From the NCBI GenBank assembly GCA_036745275.1, contig DAIOGK010000041.1, positions 1-17,184 on the forward strand: DNA of 17,184 bases, in the 5' to 3' direction. Of the stretch, positions 1-7,129 are shown one piece after another (position 1 is the first letter of the stretch; each line of letters opens with the position of its first letter). The notes under the pieces were generated by a model. The model did no database searches, had not been told where the DNA came from, and saw only the letters and a list, made by a program, of their open reading frames with translations. A program made the translations under genes and the position numbers. Source of the DNA: JAIUNP01 sp020161975 (GTDB lineage Bacteria; Pseudomonadota; Alphaproteobacteria; Rhizobiales; Beijerinckiaceae).

Positions 1-45
1 CACCGCGTCACGCTTGAACTCGTCGCTGAATCTGGCGTTGCCCAT
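1..45 (-). CDS. IS3-family transposase OrfA, N-terminus only (partial)
   Basis: Read leftwards from the ATG at 45-43, the first 15 codons give MGNARFSDEFKRDAV. This is the characteristic opening of IS3-family OrfA proteins, small helix-turn-helix DNA-binding subunits made before the DDE-containing OrfAB fusion. A GGGAGG ribosome binding site lies a few bases before the start (complement of 51-56). The frame is open to the window edge, so the gene is truncated by the window and not necessarily broken. Nothing can be said about the integrity of the catalytic OrfB part. The gene reads away from the catabolic genes to its right, so it would not drive them by simple read-through. Confidence 0.75.
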   Translation of the reverse strand, partial: MGNARFSDEFKRDAV

Positions 46-104
46 CGGGGCCTCCCTGCCTCAAATTTAGGAAAGAAGGCGTCCAAAAATCTAGGGGCGA
101 TTCA
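1..104 (-). mobile_element. End of an IS3-family insertion sequence (partial, runs off the left edge)
   Basis: The minus strand begins at about 104 with TGAATCGCCCCTAGATTTTT, a 5'-TG terminus of the kind seen at IS3-family ends. About 60 bp further in, it starts a transposase OrfA reading frame with a good Shine-Dalgarno site. Only this tip of the element is inside the window, so the second terminal repeat and any target duplication cannot be seen. The exact outer boundary (104 against a few bases either side) is inferred from the TG start and from the point where the TRAP permease-like reading frame begins on the other side. The family assignment rests mainly on the OrfA N-terminus. Confidence 0.75.
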
Positions 105-305
105 AGGCGCCGGCCTCCATGTCACGCGGAATTGCCAAGACCGATCTTATGGACGGAAGCCTAAAGGCCACTCCTTTCATAATCGGATTGATCTTATTTC
201 ACTGTGCTGATTATTTTCCTTCCTGTCATTGCGGTCGGGTTCATCCCTGCAAAGGAGGCACGAGCCATCACATGTCCCCTGAGAGATTTGAAGCCGATTA
301 CCTGA
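105..305 (+). pseudogene. C-terminal remnant of a TRAP transporter large permease (DctM type), truncated by the IS and frameshifted
   Basis: Directly after the IS end, the frame of 119-199 reads a segment including GIAKTDLMDGSLKATPF and then IIGLILF. This resembles the last cytoplasmic loop and final membrane helix of DctM-type permeases, where a conserved A-x-P-F motif precedes the helix. At the TTT of 197-199 the frame turns into non-membrane sequence. Removing one T restores a hydrophobic continuation, LFTVLIIFLPVIAVGFIP, ending at a TGA at 303-305. I therefore read it as a DctM tail whose 5' part was removed or separated by the IS3 insertion, with an additional 1-nt insertion. In the restored frame it overlaps the start of the RuBisCO-like gene by 34 nt. 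TRAP systems import acidic sugars such as aldonates, which would suit the downstream pathway. The assignment is by eye and short, so the family is likely but not proven. Confidence 0.5.
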
Positions 306-1522
306 TCGAGACGCCGGTTGATCCGCGACGGGCTGCCGAGGTGATGGCAGGCGAACAGTCATCCGGCACCTTCGTATCAGTGCCGGGTGAAACGCCGGAA
401 CTGAAGGCCCGCGCCGCAGCCAGGATCGAGGCTCTGACCGAACTGGAAGCTGTCGACGAACCGTCGTTGCCAGGGGCGATCAGGCCGGTCGGTCAGGGAT
501 ATCGCCGCGCGCGTGTCACATTGAGCTGGCCGATTGCCAATATCGGCCCCTCCTTGCCGAACCTGATGGCAACCGTCGCCGGCAATCTTTCAGAGCTTCA
601 GCAGTTTTCCGGCTTGCGCGTTCTGGATGTCCGCTTGCCGGCTGCCTTCGCAGCCGCTTATCCGGGACCCAAGTTTGGCATCAGCGGCACTCGCAGTCTG
701 ACGGGCGTGATGGATCGCCCCCTGATCGGCACTATCATCAAGCCAAGCGTTGGCTTCTCCCCGGAAGAAACAGCGGCCACGGTTCAGGTGCTCGCAGAAG
801 CCGGCATCGATTTTATCAAGGACGACGAGTTGCAGGCTGATGGGCCTGCCTGTCCCTTCGAAGATCGTGTGCGCGCAGTCATGCGGGTGATCAATGCCCA
901 TGCCGACCGAACCGGCAAGAAGGTGATGTTCGCTTTCAACCTCACGGATGAGGTGGACGCGATGCGGGCCAAGCATGATTTCGTCCTGGCCCAGGGCGGC
1001 ACGTCTGTCATGGCGAGCCTGAACTCCGTCGGTCTGGCCGGAATGATTGCACTTGGACGGCATACCCAGTTGCCGATCCATGCCCATCGTAATGGCTGGG
1101 GCTACCTGTCGCGTGCGCCATTGCTCGGCTGGTCCTACATCGCATGGCATAAATTCTGGCGCCTGGCAGGGGCGGATCACATGCATTGCAACGGGCTACA
1201 GAACAAGTTCTCCGAAAGTGATGACAGCGTCATTGCGTCCGCGAAGGGCTGCCTGACCCCGCTTTTCGATGAAAAGCCTTGCCTGACCATGCCCGTCTTC
1301 TCGTCGGGGCAGACCGCACACCAGCCTGCAGAGACCTTTCGGCGGCTGGGGTCGATGGATCTGATCTATGCAGCGGGCGGCGGCATTCTAGCGCATCCGG
1401 ACGGGCCAGCCGCCGGCGTGACCAGCCTGCGCGAAGCCTGGGCTGCGGCGATGGCTGGCATCCCGGCTACCGAATATGCCAAGACTCACCCGGCCCTGAA
1501 ACGGGCGTTGGATCCACGCTGA
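272..1522 (+). CDS. oiaX: RuBisCO-like protein, probable 3-oxo-isoapionate-4-phosphate decarboxylase (OiaX type)
   Basis: A 416-residue form IV RuBisCO large-subunit homologue. Visible motifs are GTIIKP (Lys157), the metal-binding loop FIKDDE with the carbamylatable Lys183 plus Asp185 and Glu186, HAHR (His270, His272, Arg273), DHMH (303-305), Asn311-Lys312, the SSGQ phosphate loop (344-347) and GGG..AHPDG near 369-378. The active-site skeleton is intact, but the protein is an RLP and not a CO2-fixing enzyme. RLPs paired with a DUF1537 kinase are known from D-apiose/D-apionate catabolism, where they split 3-oxo-isoapionate 4-phosphate by decarboxylation (OiaX) or transcarboxylation/hydrolysis (OiaT). 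I cannot separate these two activities from sequence alone. The start at 272 is chosen because AAAGGAGG lies at 251-258 and family homology begins there; the longer frame from 119 runs through the TRAP remnant. The kinase gene follows with a 1-nt overlap. Confidence 0.8.
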   Translation: MSPERFEADYLIETPVDPRRAAEVMAGEQSSGTFVSVPGETPELKARAAARIEALTELEAVDEPSLPGAIRPVGQGYRRARVTLSWPIANIGPSLPNLMATVAGNLSELQQFSGLRVLDVRLPAAFAAAYPGPKFGISGTRSLTGVMDRPLIGTIIKPSVGFSPEETAATVQVLAEAGIDFIKDDELQADGPACPFEDRVRAVMRVINAHADRTGKKVMFAFNLTDEVDAMRAKHDFVLAQGGTSVMASLNSVGLAGMIALGRHTQLPIHAHRNGWGYLSRAPLLGWSYIAWHKFWRLAGADHMHCNGLQNKFSESDDSVIASAKGCLTPLFDEKPCLTMPVFSSGQTAHQPAETFRRLGSMDLIYAAGGGILAHPDGPAAGVTSLREAWAAAMAGIPATEYAKTHPALKRALDPR

Positions 1523-2898
1523 TGACGCAAGCCCTGCCGGATGGCCTCCTGATCGCCTGGTATGGCGATGATTTCACAGGTTCATCCGCCGTTATGGAGG
1601 TGTTGACCTTTGCCGGTCTGCCTTCCGTTCTGTTTCTGGAACCACCAACACCGGACGATCTGCTCCGATTTCCTGGTATGCGCGGCGTTGGCATTGCCAG
1701 CACCGCCCGTGCGCAATCCCCGGCCTGGATGGACGGCGCACTGCCACCGACATTCGAATGGATGAAACAATCTGCCGCTCAGATTTGTCATTACAAAACC
1801 TGCTCAACCCTGGATTCAGCCCCGCATATCGGCTCGATCGGTCGGGCGGCGGAGATCGGAGCGCGCATCTTCGCAGATCCTTTCATGCCAATGCTGATCG
1901 CCGCGCCTGCGATCCGTCGGTATCAGGCATTTGGCCATCTGTTTGCCGGGGCAGGAGATGGGGTCTTTCGGCTCGACCGGCATCCCGTCATGGCGCGACA
2001 CCCGACGACGCCGATGGCGGAGGCAGACGTCACGCTCCACCTCGCCGCACAAACTCCGCAGCGGATTGATCTCATTGATCTTGAGGCTCTGGGAAGCGAT
2101 GGGGTTACCAGATCCCGTCTCGACGCCATTCTGGCCGAGGGGCCGGCAATTGTCGCATTCGATACCATGAGCGAGGCTGATCTGGCGCGGGTGGGCGCCG
2201 TCATTTGGGGAAACCGGCGTCGGGGTCGGTTCGTTTTGGGGTCACAGGGCATCGAATATGCGCTTGTCGCGCATTTCAGGCAGAACGGCTGGCTGCCGTC
2301 GGCCGCGCCGCCGCCCCCGTTCGCTCGCGTTGCACAATTGCCGGTCATCTCCGGCTCGGTGTCACCGACCACGGCCCGACAGATCGCGCATGCCGCACAG
2401 CATGGCTTTCGCATTCTTCCTTTTGACGCGAGCCAGGCTCTCCTGAGTTCAGACAGGGCCGGCGCTTTGATCGATGGCACCGTAGCCTCCGCCTTGCACT
2501 GCCTGGGCGAGGGAGGTTCGCCACTGATCTGTTCGGCGCAAGGTCCCGATGATCCGGCGGTAATGCGGTTTCGGGCAACGGCCCGTCAACTGGGCATGGA
2601 TGAGGCCGAAGCGAATAGGGTTCTGGGCTCCACCCTCGGCGCGATCATGTCCCGTATCATCGATCAGAGCGGGGTTAGCCGTGTCGTTGTGTCAGGCGGC
2701 GACACGTCAGGGGCTGTGACCCAGCAATTGGGTGTGCGCGCCCTGACGGCGCTAGGCACAACATCACCCGGCGCCGCTTTGTTCAAAGCGGATCGGGGTG
2801 GTGACAGAATGCCGATCGAACTCGCTTTGAAGGGCGGGCAAATGGGAGCCGTTGGTCTTTTTGCCTGGCTTCGCGACGGACAGGCGCGCCCAGACTGA
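1522..2898 (+). CDS. oiaK: DUF1537 / four-carbon acid sugar kinase family protein, probable 3-oxo-isoapionate kinase
   Basis: A 458-residue cytoplasmic sugar-acid kinase of the DUF1537 family. The N-terminal substrate domain carries GDDFTG (15-20) and KTCSTLDS (92-99), and RHPTTPM (159-165) matches the usual family motif of that region. The C-terminal nucleotide domain carries SGGDTSG (391-397) and KGGQMG (437-442). All family hallmarks are present and the length is normal. The ATG overlaps the TGA of the RuBisCO-like gene (TGATG), implying translational coupling. In the D-apionate route OiaK phosphorylates 3-oxo-isoapionate to the 4-phosphate consumed by the RuBisCO-like enzyme, so the pair forms consecutive steps. 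The precise substrate is inferred from this pairing, because DUF1537 kinases act on several erythronate-, threonate- and branched-chain acids. Confidence 0.78.
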   Translation: MTQALPDGLLIAWYGDDFTGSSAVMEVLTFAGLPSVLFLEPPTPDDLLRFPGMRGVGIASTARAQSPAWMDGALPPTFEWMKQSAAQICHYKTCSTLDSAPHIGSIGRAAEIGARIFADPFMPMLIAAPAIRRYQAFGHLFAGAGDGVFRLDRHPVMARHPTTPMAEADVTLHLAAQTPQRIDLIDLEALGSDGVTRSRLDAILAEGPAIVAFDTMSEADLARVGAVIWGNRRRGRFVLGSQGIEYALVAHFRQNGWLPSAAPPPPFARVAQLPVISGSVSPTTARQIAHAAQHGFRILPFDASQALLSSDRAGALIDGTVASALHCLGEGGSPLICSAQGPDDPAVMRFRATARQLGMDEAEANRVLGSTLGAIMSRIIDQSGVSRVVVSGGDTSGAVTQQLGVRALTALGTTSPGAALFKADRGGDRMPIELALKGGQMGAVGLFAWLRDGQARPD

Positions 2899-2905
2899 GC
2901 GCGCC
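2883..2905 (+). terminator. GC-rich hairpin at the end of the kinase gene
   Basis: GGCGCGC (2883-2889) and GCGCGCC (2899-2905) form a perfect 7-bp stem around a 9-nt loop that contains the stop codon. No T-run follows, so this is not a classical intrinsic terminator. It may stabilise the transcript end or act as a weak terminator between the kinase gene and the LacI operon. Confidence 0.25.
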
Positions 2906-2989
2906 ACGATGCGTTATCTGTGGCCTGACTGCCTACGGAGCAACCTTCGCTGCTAACGAACTTTCACGGGCGCTTGGCCAAAAGCGATA

Positions 2990-3019
2990 TTGACTTATCA
3001 AAACGTTTTGGATGAATAT
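2990..3019 (+). promoter_or_regulatory. Candidate sigma70-type promoter of the lacI-ABC-glycosidase operon
   Basis: TTGACT (2990-2995, 5 of 6 to the -35 consensus) is followed after 18 bp by GAATAT (3014-3019), which keeps the key A and T of a -10 box. The first LacI-type operator fills the spacer and the second lies immediately downstream, where the transcription start would be. The -10 match is weak (3 of 6), so the assignment depends largely on the operator placement. Confidence 0.5.
2999..3010 (+). promoter_or_regulatory. LacI-family operator 1
   Basis: CAAAACGTTTTG is a perfect 12-bp palindrome with the central CG typical of LacI-family operators. It sits inside the -35/-10 spacer of the candidate promoter. 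An identical copy lies with its centre 22 bp downstream, about two helical turns, so bound dimers would face the same side of the DNA. Confidence 0.75.
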
Positions 3020-3020
3020 T

Positions 3021-3032
3021 CAAAACGTTTTG
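3021..3032 (+). promoter_or_regulatory. LacI-family operator 2
   Basis: A second exact copy of CAAAACGTTTTG. Its last base touches the purine-rich ribosome binding site (GGAAGAGG, 3032-3039) of the regulator gene. Binding here would cover the likely transcription start, giving tight autorepression of the whole operon. I saw no further copies of the motif by eye in the window. Confidence 0.75.
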
Positions 3033-3044
3033 GAAGAGGCGTTC

Positions 3045-4052
3045 ATGACCTCATTGCGCAGTCTTGCATCCGAACTTGGGCTGTCTGTCACGACCGTTTC
3101 CCGGGCGCTCGACGGCTATGAGGATGTGGCTGTGGCGACGCGTGAGCGTGTGAGCAGGGCTGCTGCGGCCGCCGGATACCGCCCCAATTCAGCGGCGCGC
3201 CGCCTGCGCAAGGGATCGAGCGAAACGGTTGCGCTGGTGATGCCGACCGAGCCGGGGCGGTTTTATGAGCCGGTCTTCGTTGACCTTCTGGCGGTCATCG
3301 GTGAACGGCTGGCGGCGCGGCATTATGACCTGATGCTGCTGGCGGCGCGGCCTGGCGCGGAGGAACTGGCGGCGTACCGGCGCATCGTCAAGGATCGTCG
3401 GGCCGATGCCTGCATCATCGTGCGAACCCGCCGCCATGATGAGCGTGTTGCCCTGCTGCAAGAGGCGGGTCTGCCCTTTGTCTGCCACGGGCGCACGGAA
3501 ACCCATGCGCCTTATGCCTTTGTCGATGGCGATGGCGAAGCCGGCTTCCGGGAGGTGACGAGCCGCCTTGTGTCGCTTGGACACAGGCGGATCGCGCATC
3601 TTGCGGCGCCGGATCGTTTCACTTTTGCCGAGTTGCGCGCGCGCGGCTGGCACATGGCTATGCGGGCGGCCGGGCTTGCGGATGATCTCAAGCTGATGTG
3701 CGCCTCGTCTGAAGAGGCGGGCGAACAGGCCGCCACAGAGCTGCTTGCTGGCCCTGAACGGCCGACCGCGCTGATCTGTGCGACCGACCGGATCGCCATC
3801 GGCGCGATCAGGGCGGTGCAGGCGGCAGGGCTGGTGGCGGGGCGCGATATCGCGGTGACTGGCCATGACAACATCCATGCCTCGCGGTTCACCCATCCCG
3901 CCCTCACGACAATGGAACTTGAGGTGCAGCCTGTCGGTGAATGTCTTGCCGACAAACTGCTGCATCTCATTGAGCGCGGCATGCCGGAACGGGCCGGCGA
4001 CGTATTCCCGCTGCGCCAGATCGTGCGGGCATCTTCTGGCGAGGCGGACTGA
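3045..4052 (+). CDS. LacI-family transcriptional regulator, probably autoregulating the downstream glycoside uptake operon
   Basis: A 335-residue repressor. The N-terminal helix-turn-helix (about residues 4-23, with LSVTTVSRAL) and hinge region (about 45-58, YRPNSAARRLRKG) are followed by a periplasmic-binding-protein-like sensor domain (about 60-335). I chose the ATG at 3045 because LacI proteins start just before this helix and AGAGG lies 5 nt upstream. An earlier in-frame ATG at 3012 lies between the two operators and would add 11 residues not seen in the family. The substrate-binding-protein gene starts 58 nt after the stop, so the regulator is probably the first gene of the operon and controls its own synthesis. 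The effector is unknown; by context it would be the imported glycoside or a derivative. Confidence 0.9.
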   Translation: MTSLRSLASELGLSVTTVSRALDGYEDVAVATRERVSRAAAAAGYRPNSAARRLRKGSSETVALVMPTEPGRFYEPVFVDLLAVIGERLAARHYDLMLLAARPGAEELAAYRRIVKDRRADACIIVRTRRHDERVALLQEAGLPFVCHGRTETHAPYAFVDGDGEAGFREVTSRLVSLGHRRIAHLAAPDRFTFAELRARGWHMAMRAAGLADDLKLMCASSEEAGEQAATELLAGPERPTALICATDRIAIGAIRAVQAAGLVAGRDIAVTGHDNIHASRFTHPALTTMELEVQPVGECLADKLLHLIERGMPERAGDVFPLRQIVRASSGEAD

Positions 4053-4110
4053 CATTCAACCAATCCGGTGACCGGGAAGACCCGGCGCTTTGAACCCTAG
4101 GGAGACCACA

Positions 4111-5391
4111 ATGACTGGATTGAAGCGACTGCTGGCCGCGACCGCTCTCACAGGCGCGGCCCTCTCCGGCGCGATGGCGCAGGAAACAATCTTCCTTTCA
4201 ACGCAGCTTCGCCCGGTGGAAGAGGCGACCAAGGTGCGCCAGATGATCCTGAAGGGGGCGCCGGGCCCTGTAACATTCATCGTCGAGGAACCTTCACCGT
4301 TCCAGACCCGCATGGATGCGGAAACGCAGGCCGGCAAGCGGACCATCTCAATGGTTGGCGCGCTCCATGGCGAACTCGCGCCGCTCGTCGGCTCGAAAGC
4401 TCTCGAACCGGTGGATGAGCTTGTCGCCAAGGCGAAGGAGCGCGGTATGCCGGATGCCATGCTGGCGCTCGGCAAGCTCGGCACTGACAAGCAGATGTAT
4501 ATCCCCTGGATGCAGGCGACCTACATCATGGCCGCGAAGAAAGAGGCACTCCAGTATCTGCCGGCGGGCGCCGATGTGAACGCGCTGACCTATGCGCAAT
4601 TGAAGGACTGGGCCAAGAACATTCAGGACAAGACCGGCAAGCGCGCGCTAGGCTTCCCGGCTGGGCCCAAGGGTCTGCTCACCCGCTTCTTCCAGGGCTA
4701 TCTCTACCCCTCGTATACGGGCGGGGTCGTCACCTCGTTCAAGAGCGCGGATGCGGAAGCGATGTGGGGCGCGTTCAAGGACCTTTGGACGCATGTCAAT
4801 CCGAACTCGGCTTCCTACGATTTCATGCAGGAGCCGCTGATGGCCGGCGAGGTGATGATCGCCTTTGACCACGTTGCGCGCTTGAAGGACGCGCTGGTTG
4901 CGGCGCCGAATGATTATGTCACCTTCCCGGCGCCCTCCGCCGGAAAGGGACGCGGCTTCATGCCGGTGGTCGCCGGTCTCGGCATTGCGGCGAACGCGCC
5001 GAACAAGGCGGGCGCGGTTGCGACCATCGAGCATCTTCTGAAGCCCGAAACGCAGGTGTTGATGGCGCGAGAACTCGGCTTCTTCCCGGTGGTGAAGGCT
5101 GATCTTCCGGCGGATCTGCCCGGCGGCATCAAGCTTCTCGTTGAAGGTGTCTCGAAGACACAAGGAGCGAAGGACGCGCTCGTTTCGCTGCTGCCGGTCG
5201 GCCTCGGCGCCAAGGGCGGCGAGTTCAACAAGGTTTATGTCGATACCTTCCAGGCCATCGTGCTGCGCGGCGCGCCGATCCGAGCCACGCTCGATGCGCA
5301 GGCGGTTACGCTCCAGACCATCATGAACGAGACGAAGGCGCCCTGCTGGGCACCGGACAAGCCGAGCGACGGCGCCTGCAAGGTCAACTGA
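4111..5391 (+). CDS. ABC transporter extracellular sugar-binding protein (family 1 / CUT1 type)
   Basis: A 426-residue periplasmic binding protein that captures the substrate for the permeases encoded next. A Sec signal peptide is clear: KR at residues 5-6, a hydrophobic stretch LLAATALTGAALSGA, and AMA before Gln24 as the likely cleavage site. The mature protein has the length and general pattern of CUT1 carbohydrate-binding proteins. A pair of cysteines near the C-terminus (in PCWAPDKPSDGACK) could form a disulfide. The start at 4111 is preceded by AGGGAG (4099-4104); a TTG 21 nt earlier is less likely because it would precede the signal peptide with charged sequence. Ligand identity cannot be read from the sequence; the GH63 gene at the end of the operon suggests a glycoside of glycerate. 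Confidence 0.88.
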   Translation: MTGLKRLLAATALTGAALSGAMAQETIFLSTQLRPVEEATKVRQMILKGAPGPVTFIVEEPSPFQTRMDAETQAGKRTISMVGALHGELAPLVGSKALEPVDELVAKAKERGMPDAMLALGKLGTDKQMYIPWMQATYIMAAKKEALQYLPAGADVNALTYAQLKDWAKNIQDKTGKRALGFPAGPKGLLTRFFQGYLYPSYTGGVVTSFKSADAEAMWGAFKDLWTHVNPNSASYDFMQEPLMAGEVMIAFDHVARLKDALVAAPNDYVTFPAPSAGKGRGFMPVVAGLGIAANAPNKAGAVATIEHLLKPETQVLMARELGFFPVVKADLPADLPGGIKLLVEGVSKTQGAKDALVSLLPVGLGAKGGEFNKVYVDTFQAIVLRGAPIRATLDAQAVTLQTIMNETKAPCWAPDKPSDGACKVN

Positions 5392-5451
5392 TCGCCCGCT
5401 CTGCCATTGGCCCTCTGCCGAAGGGGAGGGGGCGCTTCCGGTGAGGTCATC

Positions 5452-6300
5452 ATGACACGCTCGCGCCTGCTTCCCTATCTTCTGATCGGCCCGGCTACGG
5501 TGTTCCTTCTGCTGCTGTTCGTCATGCCACTGGTGCAGACGATCGCGCTGGCCTTCACCGACAATGGCGCGACGTCGCTCACCAACTTCCGCAAGATGAT
5601 GGGCGACCTCAACTTCGGCCTGTCGCTGCGCAACACGTTCCTATTGGTCCTCGCCGTCATTCCGCTCCAGCTTTGCCTGGCGCTGATGATGGCCCTGATG
5701 GTCCAGAAGCTGGAAAAGGGGCGCGATCTCGTGCTCTGGATCCTCATTATCCCACTCGGCATATCCGATCTGGCAGCGGGCCTTGTCTGGCTTTCGATCC
5801 TTCAGGATCGGGGATACTTCAACACGGTGCTGAACATGCTCGGGCTCATCGACGGCCCGGTGAACTGGCTGTCCTACGAGGCGCCGGTGAGCCTGTTCGT
5901 CGGTGTGGTGCTGGCCGAAGTGTGGCGTGCCACCGCGATCGTGCTCATTATCCTCATCGCGGGGCTGCAACTGATCCCCAGGGAATATGCTGAAGCCGCC
6001 GAGATTTTCGGCGCGACGGCCTGGACGCGCTTCCGCAAGATCACGCTGCCGCTGCTCAAGCCCTCGATCCAGTCGGCGCTTATCCTGCGTACGGTGCTCG
6101 CATTTGAGGTCTTCGCGGTGGTCTATGCATTGGCCGGGCGCAACTTCCCGGTTCTGGTCGGCGAGGCCTATGCTTGGCAGCATGTGAACCAGAACAACGG
6201 CGTTGCCGCGGCGTATGCCATCCTGGTGATGCTGATCTCGCTCGCAGCAACGGTCATCTACATCAAGGCGCTCAGAACCAAGCCGGAGATGCAGCCATGA
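5452..6300 (+). CDS. ABC sugar transporter permease 1 (MalF/UgpA-like)
   Basis: A 282-residue inner-membrane permease with about six predicted helices. The first is near residues 8-33 and the last near 253-272. The cytoplasmic EAA loop that docks the ATPase is EYAEAAEIFGATAWTRFRK (179-196) followed by ITLPLLKP. The start at 5452 is chosen because GGTGAGG (about 5440-5446) precedes it and the first helix begins soon after; the frame is open upstream but that part is Arg/Gly-rich and unlike the family. The gene follows the binding-protein gene after a 60-nt spacer and overlaps permease 2 by ATGA, the usual arrangement for CUT1 permease pairs. Confidence 0.9.
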   Translation: MTRSRLLPYLLIGPATVFLLLLFVMPLVQTIALAFTDNGATSLTNFRKMMGDLNFGLSLRNTFLLVLAVIPLQLCLALMMALMVQKLEKGRDLVLWILIIPLGISDLAAGLVWLSILQDRGYFNTVLNMLGLIDGPVNWLSYEAPVSLFVGVVLAEVWRATAIVLIILIAGLQLIPREYAEAAEIFGATAWTRFRKITLPLLKPSIQSALILRTVLAFEVFAVVYALAGRNFPVLVGEAYAWQHVNQNNGVAAAYAILVMLISLAATVIYIKALRTKPEMQP

Positions 6301-7121
6301 GCGCGGCCGGCGTTTCGCCCGGCCTGCGCCGGTTTGTCTTCTGGTCCGGTGTTGCGGCGCTCTGTGCCTGGGTGCTGGTGCCGATCTATCTGATCGCACT
6401 GGGCGCGTTCGGCGGGCGCGCGGGCGTTTTCCGGTGGCCAAAGAACCTTCTGCCGTGGGATGCTTCATTCGCCGCGTTGGAGACGTTTCTGGCGGTGGAG
6501 GGCGTCTGGGCCGCTGCGTTGAATGGCGCACTGGTGGCCTGTCTCACCATGCTGTTTTCACTGCTGCTGGGGGCGCCCGCCGGCTATGCGCTGGCCCGCT
6601 ACACCTTTGCCGGACAGAGCGCTTTCCGAATGCTCGTGGTGTTGACGCGCGCCTTTCCTCTCGCAATTCTCGCGTTGCCCCTGACGGTGACGTTCATCCG
6701 AACCGGATTGTACGACACCGCCATCGGCGTCGCGCTTGTTCATACGGCACTGGCACTGCCTTTTGCCGCGCTGGTCTCTTCAAGCCTGTTCATGGGCATT
6801 CCGCGTGAGCTCGAGGAAGCCGCCTGGGTGTTTGGCTGCACGGGGTTTCAGGCCTTCCGCAAGATCGTGCTGCCGCTCGCGCTGCCGGGGCTGGCAGCGG
6901 CTGCGATCTTTGCCTTTGTGATTTCGTGGAATGAAGTCTTCGCCGCCTCGGTGCTGACCGTGCGCAACAAGACACTGACCGCCTATCTCCTCACCGTGCT
7001 CGCAGAATCGCCGCTGCACTTTCGCTTCGCAGGTGGCTTCCTGCTCATCCTTCCTTCCGTTCTCTTCATCTTCGCAGTGAGGAAATACCTCTTTGCGATG
7101 TGGGGAATCGCCAACAGATAG
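6297..7121 (+). CDS. ABC sugar transporter permease 2 (MalG/UgpE-like)
   Basis: A 274-residue partner permease, also with about six membrane segments. The EAA loop is ELEEAAWVFGCTGFQAFRK (171-189) followed by IVLPLALPG. It starts in a 4-nt ATGA overlap with permease 1, so translation is probably coupled, and it stops 8 nt before the ATPase start. With permease 1 it forms the heterodimeric membrane channel. Assignment to the MalG side rests on gene order and the C-terminal pattern. Nothing is missing or unusual. Confidence 0.9.
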   Translation: MSAAGVSPGLRRFVFWSGVAALCAWVLVPIYLIALGAFGGRAGVFRWPKNLLPWDASFAALETFLAVEGVWAAALNGALVACLTMLFSLLLGAPAGYALARYTFAGQSAFRMLVVLTRAFPLAILALPLTVTFIRTGLYDTAIGVALVHTALALPFAALVSSSLFMGIPRELEEAAWVFGCTGFQAFRKIVLPLALPGLAAAAIFAFVISWNEVFAASVLTVRNKTLTAYLLTVLAESPLHFRFAGGFLLILPSVLFIFAVRKYLFAMWGIANR

Positions 7122-7129
7122 GGTCGTTC

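Noticed and set aside
119..271. N-terminal extension of the RuBisCO-like protein from the ATG at 119
   Set aside because: The segment looks like a TRAP permease tail, and a better start with AAAGGAGG upstream lies at 272 where the RuBisCO-like family begins.
3012..3044. Upstream ATG for the LacI regulator
   Set aside because: It lies between the two operators, overlaps the -10 region of the candidate promoter and adds residues before the normal helix-turn-helix start.
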